A stretch of DNA of 64,000 nt from contig NZ_JQSG02000001.1 of assembly GCF_000754095.2 (NCBI RefSeq), forward strand, positions 295,140-359,139, read 5' to 3'. The position numbers and the translations under genes are program-made. This DNA is from Acidihalobacter prosperus (lineage in GTDB: Bacteria > Pseudomonadota > Gammaproteobacteria > DSM-5130 > Acidihalobacteraceae). Positions 12,094 through 20,411 of this stretch are shown here, piece after piece; position 1 is the stretch's first letter, and every line of letters starts with the position of its first letter. A model generated the notes under the pieces. The model did not search any database. It had not been told where the DNA came from and saw nothing but the letters and a program-made list of their open reading frames with translations.

Positions 12094-12426
12094 ATGAAAC
12101 TGAGTTATAAGGGACCCTGCATCATCTCCGGGTATATCAAAGGGCGCAAGTTCAGACCGTCAAACTGGTCCGAGCGCGTCGCGGAGAGCGGTGGCGTGTT
12201 TCATCACGATACGAAGGTGCTCGAGTATGCTCCGCATCTGAGCCCGATGTATCACGAGGAATACGGTCATTGCATCCATGTCGATTTTGACATCCTTGCG
12301 ACCCGGCAACCCGGTGTTTACGAATACATCGTCTGGTTCGTGGAAAGCAACGGCCTCGAGGTCGTGCCGCTGACCGACGATCCGCACGAGAACACCGAAG
12401 GATTCGATCAGTCCGAGGCCGCCTGA
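12094..12426 (+). CDS. DUF3579 family protein
   Basis: This 110-aa protein has the hallmarks of the DUF3579 family of beta/gammaproteobacteria: an early IKGRKFRPSNWSERV segment, the YAPHLSPMY region and a C-terminal VESNGLEVVPL block. The biochemical function is unknown. It is small and soluble, with no signal peptide or membrane segment. I chose the ATG at 12094; the in-frame GTG at 12085 is possible. It stands alone between the signalling cluster and a minus-strand lipoprotein/porin pair, so context gives no job. Confidence 0.7.
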   Translation: MKLSYKGPCIISGYIKGRKFRPSNWSERVAESGGVFHHDTKVLEYAPHLSPMYHEEYGHCIHVDFDILATRQPGVYEYIVWFVESNGLEVVPLTDDPHENTEGFDQSEAA

Positions 12427-12706
12427 GGCCTGTTCTTCCGGCGGAATCCTCCGCCAAATCGAGCGTACCCTGCGCCCGAATCTCTCCCTTGCGCCCATTT
12501 CCTGGCCGACCGCCTCCGCGGCCCGGGCAAGTGTCTTTGCCGATGTCTTGATGATGCCGGACGATCTGGCGGCCTGGCTGCTCGACCGTGTGCGTCGAAG
12601 CGGCGCCTGGCTTGCGCGTAATCATGGATGAATCAGCGATGCGGATGCAGGCCGGCAGCCTTCGCTCGCGAAGAGGCATCTCCATGAGGGTTTGCGGCGA
12701 CCGGTC
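12427..12706. other. Intergenic stretch with one coding-like open frame
   Basis: No gene is called. The frame running from about 12425 to a stop at 12629-12631 has G/C-rich third positions and ends in a plausible protein tail (...DDLAAWLLDRVRR...). It lacks a clear ATG or ribosome-binding site and I recognise no family. It may be a 3' remnant of a gene. Confidence 0.25.
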
Positions 12707-13186
12707 TCAAGGTTGTTTCGGCGAGGCGTCGTGGGCGTTCTTCCAGGCTTCGTAACGCCGCCATTGCAGCCAGGCCTTGAAGTCACGGTAGGCCTTCGAA
12801 TCCTTCGGCAACCGCATGAAACGCTGATAGGCCTCGAAGGCCTTGAAGGTTTCCTGTTCGTTGTGGTCGGACGCTGGCAGGCCGGTATCGGGCGTCTTCG
12901 CCCGTGCGGCGCCGTTGGGTTGGCTGCTTTCGGGTGTGTTAGGTGCCTCGGATGTTGTGGGTGCCCGTTTGCTCCCGAATACGGAAGGCTGCCTTGGATT
13001 GTCGGAATAAAGCATCAAGCCATCCGATGTGGCATAGGGCGAGTGACGGTCCATCACGCCTGGGCCCGGTGCCATGCGATCGCTGCCGGGCATGTTGTCG
13101 ATGTGCGCCGGGCGGAGCGGGCCGCAGCCCGACAGAACGAGTGTCAGACCCATCGCTGCGGCGGTCCCCGACAGAATCGGTTTCAT
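12707..13186 (-). CDS. Predicted lipoprotein of unknown function
   Basis: A 159-aa protein with a short signal peptide and a lipobox (LVLSGC, Cys about residue 20), so it should be lipidated and anchored in the envelope. The middle is low-complexity and rich in Pro, Ser, Asn and Ala. The C-terminal 60 residues are charged and aromatic (FEAYQRFMRL..., WLQWRRYEAW). The ATG at 13186 has a GGGGGAAG ribosome-binding site and starts exactly at the signal peptide; the longer frame does not. It lies just downstream of the porin on the same strand, 63 bp away, and may be co-transcribed. I do not recognise a named family. Confidence 0.7.
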   Translation of the reverse strand: MKPILSGTAAAMGLTLVLSGCGPLRPAHIDNMPGSDRMAPGPGVMDRHSPYATSDGLMLYSDNPRQPSVFGSKRAPTTSEAPNTPESSQPNGAARAKTPDTGLPASDHNEQETFKAFEAYQRFMRLPKDSKAYRDFKAWLQWRRYEAWKNAHDASPKQP

Positions 13187-13249
13187 GGCTTCCCCCAGTG
13201 GGCGGTGCCGCCTGCCGGCGACACCGCATGAACGCATTGCCGCACAAGC

Positions 13250-14419
13250 TTACATGAACTTGATACGGGTACCGATGAACAGCTGATTGATGTCCTGGGC
13301 GTTGCCCACGCCCATGCCCGTCTTCACGTAACCGGGAAGATTGAGCTTGTAATTGTGGTAGGACGCATAGAGCTGGATCGCGTTGGTCCAGTTGTAAACA
13401 TAGGCGGCACCGATCTGCGAGCCCTTGATGCCCTTGTACATCATGTCCTTGGTTTGGCCATAGTTCACCGCGAAGTGATTCTGACCCACGATATACCCGA
13501 CCTGCCCGAAATAGTTGGTCGCGTCGTACCCCTTCTGTGCGTAGGTGCCCTGATTCGTGACCTTGTTGGTCTGCTGATGCGCGACGGATACCGTGAAGTT
13601 CAGCCCATTGGCCAGCAGCAGCGAGGCCGATCCGTTGTAGATCTTGAGGCGGGTGTAATCCGTCGAGCCGCTGGTCGCGACGCCGGTGCCGGGGTTGAGC
13701 GTGATGTTCTGGTTGCCGGTATTCACCCAGCTCGCGCCGGCGATGAATTTGGCGCCGCCGCCGAGGCTGGCCTTGTAGCGGGCGGCGAGTTCGGTGGCGG
13801 CCCCGTTGTCATAGCTGGCCGAGATCACCAGTCCGCCAAACGAGGGCGAATCGTAACGCACGCGGTTCTGACGACCGATGGCGTTGAAGGGGCTCATGAC
13901 CTTGCCGATGGTGGTGATGGTATTGCCGTTACTGTCGACGAAAGTAATGCCGGCACTGTACAGCTCGTACCACACGCCACCGCCGATGTAGTCGGTGCCG
14001 GAGAGGTCCATGGTGTTCGCATAGTAGGCGGCGCCGTTGCCCTTGCCGAAGCTCAGCTTGCCGAAATCGCCCTGCAGGTAGGCATCCACGATGCGGGTAT
14101 CGAGCTGGACGCTGCCGTTGGAATTCTGTCCGATGTCCCAGGATGAGGACGGCAGCTGGGTCAGACCGATCTCATAGTGGAAGCCGACCTTGATGTCGTT
14201 GCTCATTTCCTGCGATCCGGTAAAGCGGAAGCGGGAATTGGAGCCGTTGTTGTCGACACTGGCGACATCGGATTGCTTGCCGTTGTTGGCATAGGTCAGG
14301 GCGCGATCGATCTGCCCGGATGCCTTGAAGCTCATCGCGTGCGCCGCGGGCGTCATTGCCAGGCCTGCAGCGGCCAGCAAGGACAGGGGTAGTGCCTTTT
14401 TCGTTATGAACGTATTCAC
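13250..14419 (-). CDS. Gram-negative trimeric-type porin
   Basis: A 389-aa outer-membrane porin. The signal peptide (positively charged ITKK, hydrophobic core, cleavage after TPAAHA) is followed by alternating beta-strand sequence rich in Gly, Tyr and Asn, and the protein ends in an aromatic strand (GTRIKF) then Met. This fits the general porin superfamily for passive uptake of small solutes; I cannot infer specificity. The start is a GTG at 14419 preceded by GGAGG, which begins the signal peptide exactly. The lipoprotein gene lies downstream on the same strand. The upstream region contains a notably AT-rich block (about 14620-14690) that could hold the promoter. Confidence 0.85.
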   Translation of the reverse strand: MNTFITKKALPLSLLAAAGLAMTPAAHAMSFKASGQIDRALTYANNGKQSDVASVDNNGSNSRFRFTGSQEMSNDIKVGFHYEIGLTQLPSSSWDIGQNSNGSVQLDTRIVDAYLQGDFGKLSFGKGNGAAYYANTMDLSGTDYIGGGVWYELYSAGITFVDSNGNTITTIGKVMSPFNAIGRQNRVRYDSPSFGGLVISASYDNGAATELAARYKASLGGGAKFIAGASWVNTGNQNITLNPGTGVATSGSTDYTRLKIYNGSASLLLANGLNFTVSVAHQQTNKVTNQGTYAQKGYDATNYFGQVGYIVGQNHFAVNYGQTKDMMYKGIKGSQIGAAYVYNWTNAIQLYASYHNYKLNLPGYVKTGMGVGNAQDINQLFIGTRIKFM

Positions 14420-15206
14420 GCTCTTGTTTCCTCCAGGTGGTGGATGCCCGTCATGGTCACCGCAAGGCGCCAAGACAGTTGGTTGTATCTACAAACTTAT
14501 TCGTGTCGAGCCGCCCATTGGGTCCGGGCTTATGAACCGCGTGTCTTGGGGTGGTGCTTTGTGATCGTTTTTCTCGCCGAGCCGGCGATTGCGGATTTTT
14601 AGGCGAAGTGGGATGGCGATGTCAATTACGACAGAAAATAAGAATAAAAATATATTGTTTTATATTTAAAAAATAATTAAATCCACTTGCTGTCCAACCG
14701 CCTGGGCGCACTGGAAGAGGGGGCAAAGGCCACGTTAGTGTGTTCGGCGAGATGGTGCCGGCACATCGTTTCTGGAGTATGTCGGTAGGATCGAAGTTGC
14801 CTCGCGGGTCGGGAATTGCCGCTGTCCCCGTCTTTTGAGAAGACTGAGCCCTGAGAGCAAGGCGATGGGATATTCACCGTAAGTGCATACGCGGTTTGCC
14901 GGGTAGCGGGGGCATCGGTCGCGGCATTTATTCCGGCTGGCAGGGCGGACGGGTTCAATCATCGGCGGCGGTCGACGCCCTTCGGCAATATGTCGACGCT
15001 CGAAATCGAACAGGCGTATTCGTTACCGCCGGCCGGGTATGCCTGAGCCGCGTGACCAGGCCTCCGATAAATCCGCGGCGGTGCCGTATAAATGAAATCG
15101 TGCCTTGCTTGTGGGGAGCGGCGATGCCAATACCGTGCAGCGTAATTGCGCGTCCGCCTCGTGAATGCCCTCCGCAATCCCGCTCAAGGGTGCGGAGGAT
15201 GTCAAT
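14420..15206. other. Long intergenic region between the porin and the first nif operon
   Basis: About 790 bp with no convincing gene on either strand. The block around 14620-14690 is strikingly AT-rich (runs such as AATATATTG and TATATTTAAAAAATA) in GC-rich surroundings. It could be the porin promoter or a nucleoid-protein binding region. The rest looks like ordinary non-coding DNA up to the NifA site at 15207. Confidence 0.45.
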
Positions 15207-15222
15207 TGTCGCGTTTGCGACA
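15207..15222 (+). promoter_or_regulatory. NifA upstream activator site (rhodanese operon)
   Basis: The sequence is TGTCGCGTTTGCGACA, a perfect TGT-N10-ACA and largely palindromic. The identical 16-mer occurs upstream of nifE. It lies about 67 bp before the -24 box of the sigma54 promoter at 15287. Confidence 0.8.
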
Positions 15223-15286
15223 GGCATCGTTTTCGTTTGTTCGTCATTATTTCAAATAAAAACAAACGATAACGGTTGTTTTTAGG

Positions 15287-15304
15287 TTGGTACGCGCATT
15301 GCTT
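15287..15304 (+). promoter_or_regulatory. Sigma54 -24/-12 promoter for rhodanese-grx-bolA-nafY-nif11
   Basis: TTGGTACGCGCATTGCTT has the invariant GG-N10-GC and close matches to both boxes (TGGTACG and TTGCT). It lies about 40 bp before the rhodanese start and downstream of a perfect NifA site. This makes the operon a nitrogen-fixation transcription unit. Confidence 0.85.
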
Positions 15305-15343
15305 TGGCATTCTCGACGACACAATGACGACGAGGATGCGGTG

Positions 15344-15670
15344 ATGAGCTACCAGGATATCGATGCGGTCGAGGTGCATGCCCTGTTGGGTCGGGATGAT
15401 CTGGTGGTGATCGATGTGCGCGACGCGCACGCGCAGGCACGGGGGCGGCTGCCGCATGCGATGCCGCCCAGCGACGAGGTGATCGACGCGTTGATCAGCC
15501 GTCGTCACCAGCCGCTGTCGGTGCTGGTCTACTGCTATCACGGCCACAGCAGCCGCGACCTGTGCGCCTTTCTGACCCGAATCGGGTTGCGGCGGGTTTA
15601 CAACCTTGCCGGCGGCTGGGCCGCATGGGAGCGGCATCAGTCGTCGTGCGACATCGCCTTGCCGGCCTGA
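15344..15670 (+). CDS. Rhodanese-like sulfurtransferase (RhdN-type)
   Basis: A 108-aa single rhodanese domain. The catalytic Cys sits in the active-site loop VYCYHGHSSR, and the N-terminal IDVRDAHAQ and C-terminal NLAGGWAAW motifs are typical. It should move sulfane sulfur, probably for Fe-S cluster assembly. The ATG at 15344 follows GAGGATGCGGTG and begins the fold; the longer frame overlaps the promoter. It is first in an operon with a CGFS glutaredoxin, mirroring the rhdN-grxN pair of the A. vinelandii nif cluster, and is driven by the sigma54/NifA elements just upstream. Confidence 0.85.
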   Translation: MSYQDIDAVEVHALLGRDDLVVIDVRDAHAQARGRLPHAMPPSDEVIDALISRRHQPLSVLVYCYHGHSSRDLCAFLTRIGLRRVYNLAGGWAAWERHQSSCDIALPA

Positions 15671-15702
15671 ACGATTCATCCCCTTCGCCTGCGGAGTTTC
15701 AC

Positions 15703-16017
15703 ATGAAGACCAGCGACCAGATTCGTCAGCAGCTCAAGGACCATCCCGTGATCCTGTACATGAAGGGCACGCCCGAGGCGCCGCGTTGCGGTTTTTCCGC
15801 CAAGGCGGCCGCTGTGATGCGCGCCTCCGGCGTCGATTTCGCTTATGTCGACGTGTTGTCGTCGCCGCTGATCATGCAGGCGTTGCCCGAGGTTTCCGAT
15901 TTCCCGACCTTTCCCCAATTGTTCATCCAGGGCGAAATCATCGGCGGCAGCGACATCATGGAGGCGATGCTGGCCAGCGGCGAGCTCGTGCCCATGCTGC
16001 GCGCCGCCGCCTGCTGA
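15703..16017 (+). CDS. Monothiol CGFS glutaredoxin (Grx4/GrxN-like)
   Basis: This 104-aa protein has the monothiol active site CGFS (in PRCGFSAKAA), the glutathione-binding FPTFPQLFI segment and GGSDIMEAM, and matches the usual length of GrxD-type proteins. These proteins bind a [2Fe-2S] cluster with glutathione and hand clusters to target proteins, often together with BolA partners. Here the next gene encodes a BolA protein and the previous one a rhodanese, so the three form a compact Fe-S/sulfur handling set under nif control. Confidence 0.9.
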   Translation: MKTSDQIRQQLKDHPVILYMKGTPEAPRCGFSAKAAAVMRASGVDFAYVDVLSSPLIMQALPEVSDFPTFPQLFIQGEIIGGSDIMEAMLASGELVPMLRAAAC

Positions 16018-16031
16018 GTGGAGGAGACGTC

Positions 16032-16298
16032 ATGCAGGATGGCGAAATCGTCAGGCGCGTGCGGGCGCGTTATCCGGACGCCGCGATCGCGGTGGCGGGG
16101 GAGGATTGCAGCTTCGAGCTGACGGTGGTCAGCGAGACCTTTGCCGGCATGGGGCTGCTCGCGCGGCAGAGGGCGGTGCTGGCGCTGTTCGCCGAGGATA
16201 TCCGTCGCGGCACCCTGCATGCGCTGTCGGTGACGGCGCGCACGCCGGCCGAGCAGTCGGACGCATCCGCCGCAGGCCTGACCCGGCTCACTTTTTGA
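16032..16298 (+). CDS. BolA-family protein
   Basis: An 88-aa BolA/IbaG-type protein. It contains the ELTVVSETFAGMGLLARQR core and the AEDIRRGTLHALSVTARTP segment of the family, including the LHALSVTART helix near the C-terminus. BolA proteins pair with CGFS glutaredoxins to form [2Fe-2S]-bridged complexes, and the glutaredoxin gene lies 14 bp upstream with a GGAGGAG ribosome-binding site between them. A BolA gene under NifA control is unusual and suggests a dedicated role in clusters for nitrogenase; that role is inferred. Confidence 0.85.
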   Translation: MQDGEIVRRVRARYPDAAIAVAGEDCSFELTVVSETFAGMGLLARQRAVLALFAEDIRRGTLHALSVTARTPAEQSDASAAGLTRLTF

Positions 16299-16308
16299 GG
16301 CTTTGACG

Positions 16309-17058
16309 ATGAACGTTGCCAATATCGACCGCGACACCGCGCTGCGCATCGCACTGGCGGCGCGCAGTCTGCCGGACACCGATTTGTCCACCTTGATCGA
16401 GGTGCTCAACGATCGACTGGGCACGCCGCTCGATCTGGACAAGCTCGCACGCATCACCGTGACCGACCTCAAGGCCGGTATCGGCAGCCTGGACGGCGAG
16501 GAGGACAGCGAGAATACCGACGGCATGGATCGGGGCGGACTGGAGCCGATCAAGCTCGCGGTACGCATTTTGTGGGGCGAAACCAGCGAGGACGATAGCT
16601 TGCCCAGGCCGGCGGCCTATGCCGAGGATGATATGCCGGGATCGATCCGCGTGGCGATCGCCTCCAACAGCGGCGCTAATCTGGACGGACATTTCGGTTC
16701 CTGTCTGCGCTTTCTGGTTTATCAGGTTTCCGCCGGCGAGATACGCCTGATCGATATCCGTTCGGCTGCGGCGGCCGACCATGCCGACGACAAGAATCTT
16801 TTCCGGGTCGATCTGATTCGCGACTGTCAGGTGCTGTATGTCGTTTCCGTGGGCGGGCCGGCGGCCGCCAAGATCGTGCGTGCCGATATTCATCCAATGA
16901 AGAAGCTGGAGGGCGGGCCGGCGGAAGACGTGCTGGCCGATCTGCAGCAGGTGATCCGGCATTCGCCGCCGCCTTGGCTCGCCAAGATACTCGGCATTTC
17001 GCGCGAAAAACGGTTTCGCCGCTATACCGGCGCCGAGGAAGCGGAAGCTCGGGACTGA
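16309..17058 (+). CDS. nafY: NafY/NifY-type nitrogenase cofactor-binding protein
   Basis: This 249-aa protein has an N-terminal helical domain (about 1-110, starting RDTALRIALAARSLP) and a C-terminal NifX/NafY cofactor-binding domain (about 115-230). Key features are GHFGSCLRFLVYQV, DDKNLFRVDLIRDC and VGGPAAAKIVRADIHP. In A. vinelandii NafY binds FeMo-co and apo-dinitrogenase and stabilises it before cofactor insertion. A paralogue with the same architecture lies after nifT at 22285; this copy has an acidic insert (EEDSENTD). I call it nafY and the other nifY by position. The ATG at 16309 is preferred to the TTG two codons upstream. Confidence 0.82.
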   Translation: MNVANIDRDTALRIALAARSLPDTDLSTLIEVLNDRLGTPLDLDKLARITVTDLKAGIGSLDGEEDSENTDGMDRGGLEPIKLAVRILWGETSEDDSLPRPAAYAEDDMPGSIRVAIASNSGANLDGHFGSCLRFLVYQVSAGEIRLIDIRSAAAADHADDKNLFRVDLIRDCQVLYVVSVGGPAAAKIVRADIHPMKKLEGGPAEDVLADLQQVIRHSPPPWLAKILGISREKRFRRYTGAEEAEARD

Positions 17059-17227
17059 CGAGCGTCCGTTCATGCGATGTGGCGGGTCTATCAGCCGCCA
17101 ATCGAGGCGCGGGCGCGAAGTTTGACGATGCCAAACAAGCGACGAGCAACGCGGCGCTGCGGTTTTTTCGGTCGCAGCGGACGAACGGACAGCAGCACGA
17201 TTCACCCACACCCGCAAGAGGACCATC

Positions 17228-17446
17228 ATGTCGATTCAGGCTATTGCCGCCTTTTCCGCCAAGGCGCGCGCGGACGCCGCGCTGGGTGCCCAGCTCAAGG
17301 GCTGCCAGAAGCTCAAGGAAATGTTCGCGCTCGCCCGCGAGCACGGTTTTGAGTTCGACGAGGACACGCTGTATCCGCCGAACGAGCCGCAGTTCACCGC
17401 CGATCAGATCTCCGAGCGTCTCGCCAAGGCGCTGTTGCGCGCCTGA
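17228..17446 (+). CDS. Nif11 family small protein
   Basis: The 72-aa product matches the Nif11 domain family: MSIQAIAAFSAKARAD start, LKGC, and EMFALAREHGFEFDEDTL, the helix-hairpin typical of the family. Nif11 proteins were first seen in nif clusters with no known role. Related domains also serve as leader peptides of ribosomal peptide precursors, but here there is no Gly-Gly cleavage site or modification enzyme. It is last in the rhodanese operon, 170 bp after nafY, and is followed by a strong terminator. The 17059-17227 gap has no clear second promoter. Confidence 0.82.
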   Translation: MSIQAIAAFSAKARADAALGAQLKGCQKLKEMFALAREHGFEFDEDTLYPPNEPQFTADQISERLAKALLRA

Positions 17447-17467
17447 CCCGTCGTATCCCCGAGGCAG

Positions 17468-17499
17468 CCGGAGCGGCGATCTTCTCGCCGCTCCGGTTT
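17468..17499 (+). terminator. Rho-independent terminator after nif11
   Basis: A perfect 12-bp stem (17468-17479 with 17485-17496), a 5-nt loop and TTT after it. It separates the rhodanese operon from the nifH promoter region. Confidence 0.88.
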
Positions 17500-17648
17500 G
17501 CCGTCATCCCTGTTCCCCCCGGTTTTGCCCCGACATCACCCGCGCGCGTCATGGGCGTCCGTCCGCATCGAGTCGATATCCTTATCCTGCGGGCGCGATG
17601 CCGGTGGCATGCGCCCGCGCCTGTGGTGCCCCCGTAGCACGTGCGCTT

Positions 17649-17664
17649 TGTCGCTATCCAGACA
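17649..17664 (+). promoter_or_regulatory. NifA upstream activator site for nifH
   Basis: TGTCGCTATCCAGACA is a TGT-N10-ACA site about 100 bp before the nifH -24 box. Between them lies an A-rich stretch (about 17715-17745) that could bend or hold IHF, though no exact IHF consensus is visible. Confidence 0.75.
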
Positions 17665-17762
17665 ACCCGTGTGGGTTTGTGTCGCGTCGCCTACGCAGCT
17701 TCGTGTGCGGGCTTGATCAAAAAAACCTTATTAAAACAATTCATTGGGTGTTTTTGCGATCT

Positions 17763-17779
17763 TGGCACATCGCTTGCTC
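17763..17779 (+). promoter_or_regulatory. Sigma54 promoter of nifHDKTY
   Basis: TTGGCACATCGCTTGCT is a near-perfect -24/-12 sigma54 promoter (GG at 17764-17765, GC at 17776-17777). It lies about 53 bp before the nifH start. Confidence 0.95.
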
Positions 17780-17795
17780 CATGACGCTGGCGTAA

Positions 17796-18725
<930 letters not shown>

Positions 18726-18739
18726 GCGGCATGAACGAA

Positions 18740-18763
18740 CGCCGGCCCCGCCCGGGGCCGGCG
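18740..18763 (+). promoter_or_regulatory. Stem-loop in the nifH-nifD gap
   Basis: A perfect 10-bp GC stem (18740-18749 with 18754-18763) around a GCCC tetraloop, with no strong T-run. Hairpins here in other diazotrophs act as partial terminators or mRNA stabilisers that raise nifH over nifDK. Confidence 0.8.
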
Positions 18764-18822
18764 CATCTTGTTCGCGTCGGTCCGCGGATGGGCGGTCGGC
18801 GCGGTGCATGGAGATCGAAACG

Positions 18823-20304
18823 ATGACCCTGATCAATCGAGAAGAAACCGAGGCTCTGATCCAGGAGGTGCTCGAAGTCTATCCGGAGAAGGCGCGCAAG
18901 GACCGCGCCAAGCACTTGGCGACCAACGACCAGTCGCTGGAGAAGTCCAACAAGTGCATCACTTCCAACCGCAAGTCGCTGCCCGGCGTGATGACGATCC
19001 GCGGCTGCGCCTATGCCGGCTCCAAGGGCGTGGTGTGGGGGCCGATCAAGGACATGATCCACATTTCCCACGGCCCGGTGGGCTGCGGCCAGTATTCGCG
19101 TGCCGGCCGACGCAACTACTACGTCGGCACCACCGGCGTGAACACCTTCGGCACCATGAACTTCACCTCGGATTTCCAGGAGAAGGACATTGTGTTCGGC
19201 GGCGACAAGAAGCTGGCGAAGATGATCGAGGAAATCGATCAGTTGTTTCCGCTGAGCAAAGGCGTGTCGATCCAGTCCGAGTGCCCGATCGGTCTGATCG
19301 GCGACGACATCGAGGCGGTGGCCAAGAAGACCTCCAAGGAAATCGAAAAGCCGGTCGTGCCGGTGCGTTGCGAAGGTTTCCGCGGCGTGTCGCAGTCGCT
19401 GGGTCACCACATCGCGAACGACTCGATTCGCGACTGGGTGCTGCCCAACCGCGACAACGACAACAGCTTCGAGACGACGCCTTACGACGTGGCGATCATC
19501 GGCGACTACAACATCGGCGGCGACGCCTGGTCCTCGCGCATCCTGCTCGAGGAGATGGGTCTGCGCGTGGTGGCCCAGTGGTCCGGCGACGGCACCCTGG
19601 CCGAAATCGAGCTGACCCCCAAGGTCAAGCTGAACCTGCTGCACTGCTACCGCTCGATGAACTACATCTCGCGTCACATGGAAGAGAAGTACGGCATTCC
19701 ATGGGTTGAGTACAACTTCTTCGGCCCGACCAAGATCGCCGAGTCGCTGCGCAAGATCGCCAGCTACTTCGACGACAAGATCAAGGAAGGCGCCGAGCGC
19801 GTGATCGAGAAGTATCGCGCCGAGTACGACGCGGTCATCGCCAAGTACCGTCCGCGCCTGGAAGGCAAGCGCGTGATGCTCTACGTCGGCGGCCTGCGTC
19901 CGCGTCACGTCATCGGCGCGTACGAGGATCTGGGCATGGAAGTCGTGGGTACCGGCTACGAGTTCGGCCACAACGATGACTACGACCGCACGATCAAGGA
20001 AATGGGCAACGCCACGCTGATCTACGACGACGTCACCGGCTACGAGTTCGAGGAATTCGTGAAGAAGGTGAAGCCCGACCTGATCGGTTCCGGCATCAAG
20101 GAGAAGTACATCTTCCAGAAGATGGGCATTCCGTTCCGCCAGATGCATTCCTGGGATTACTCGGGTCCGTATCACGGCTACGACGGCTTCGCCATCTTCG
20201 CACGGGACATGGACATGACCCTGAACAACCCCTGCTGGGCCTTCGTGAAGACCCCGTGGGCGGCTTCGGAAGATGCCGAGACCGCGCTGGCGGCCAACGC
20301 GTAA
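18823..20304 (+). CDS. nifD: Nitrogenase MoFe protein alpha chain
   Basis: A 493-aa NifD. The FeMo-co ligands sit at Cys275 (LLHCYRSM) and His442 (QMHSWDYSG), the same numbers as in A. vinelandii. The P-cluster region includes [10 protein letters not shown] and [10 protein letters not shown]. With NifK it forms the alpha2beta2 protein that reduces N2. I chose the ATG at 18823 because GGAG lies 9 nt upstream; the ATG at 18808 overlaps that ribosome-binding site. It is flanked by stem-loops on both sides within the operon. Confidence 0.98.
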   Translation: MTLINREETEALIQEVLEVYPEKARKDRAKHLATNDQSLEKSNKCITSNRKSLPGVMTIRGCAYAGSKGVVWGPIKDMIHISHGPVGCGQYSRAGRRNYYVGTTGVNTFGTMNFTSDFQEKDIVFGGDKKLAKMIEEIDQLFPLSKGVSIQSECPIGLIGDDIEAVAKKTSKEIEKPVVPVRCEGFRGVSQSLGHHIANDSIRDWVLPNRDNDNSFETTPYDVAIIGDYNIGGDAWSSRILLEEMGLRVVAQWSGDGTLAEIELTPKVKLNLLHCYRSMNYISRHMEEKYGIPWVEYNFFGPTKIAESLRKIASYFDDKIKEGAERVIEKYRAEYDAVIAKYRPRLEGKRVMLYVGGLRPRHVIGAYEDLGMEVVGTGYEFGHNDDYDRTIKEMGNATLIYDDVTGYEFEEFVKKVKPDLIGSGIKEKYIFQKMGIPFRQMHSWDYSGPYHGYDGFAIFARDMDMTLNNPCWAFVKTPWAASEDAETALAANA

Positions 20305-20315
20305 GACTGCGGGCC

Positions 20316-20341
20316 GTGCCCGGGACGCGAGTCCCGGGCAC
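20316..20341 (+). promoter_or_regulatory. Stem-loop in the nifD-nifK gap
   Basis: A perfect 11-bp stem (20316-20326 with 20331-20341) with a GCGA tetraloop. No T-run follows, so it is more likely an mRNA-stability or processing element than a full terminator. Confidence 0.8.
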
Positions 20342-20411
20342 GCAACCCGGAACACGATTTTCCCATTGAGCCGTCTGTCCACGGATGAGTGGCGCGGCGA
20401 GGAGAACCCCG

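Noticed and set aside
14619-14632. TGTCAATTACGACA upstream of the porin as a NifA site
   Set aside because: The spacer is 8, not 10, and there is no matching sigma54 promoter for the porin.
14677-14958. A 93-codon minus-strand frame in the porin-rhodanese gap
   Set aside because: No ribosome-binding site, unusual composition and no protein-like features; treated as non-coding.
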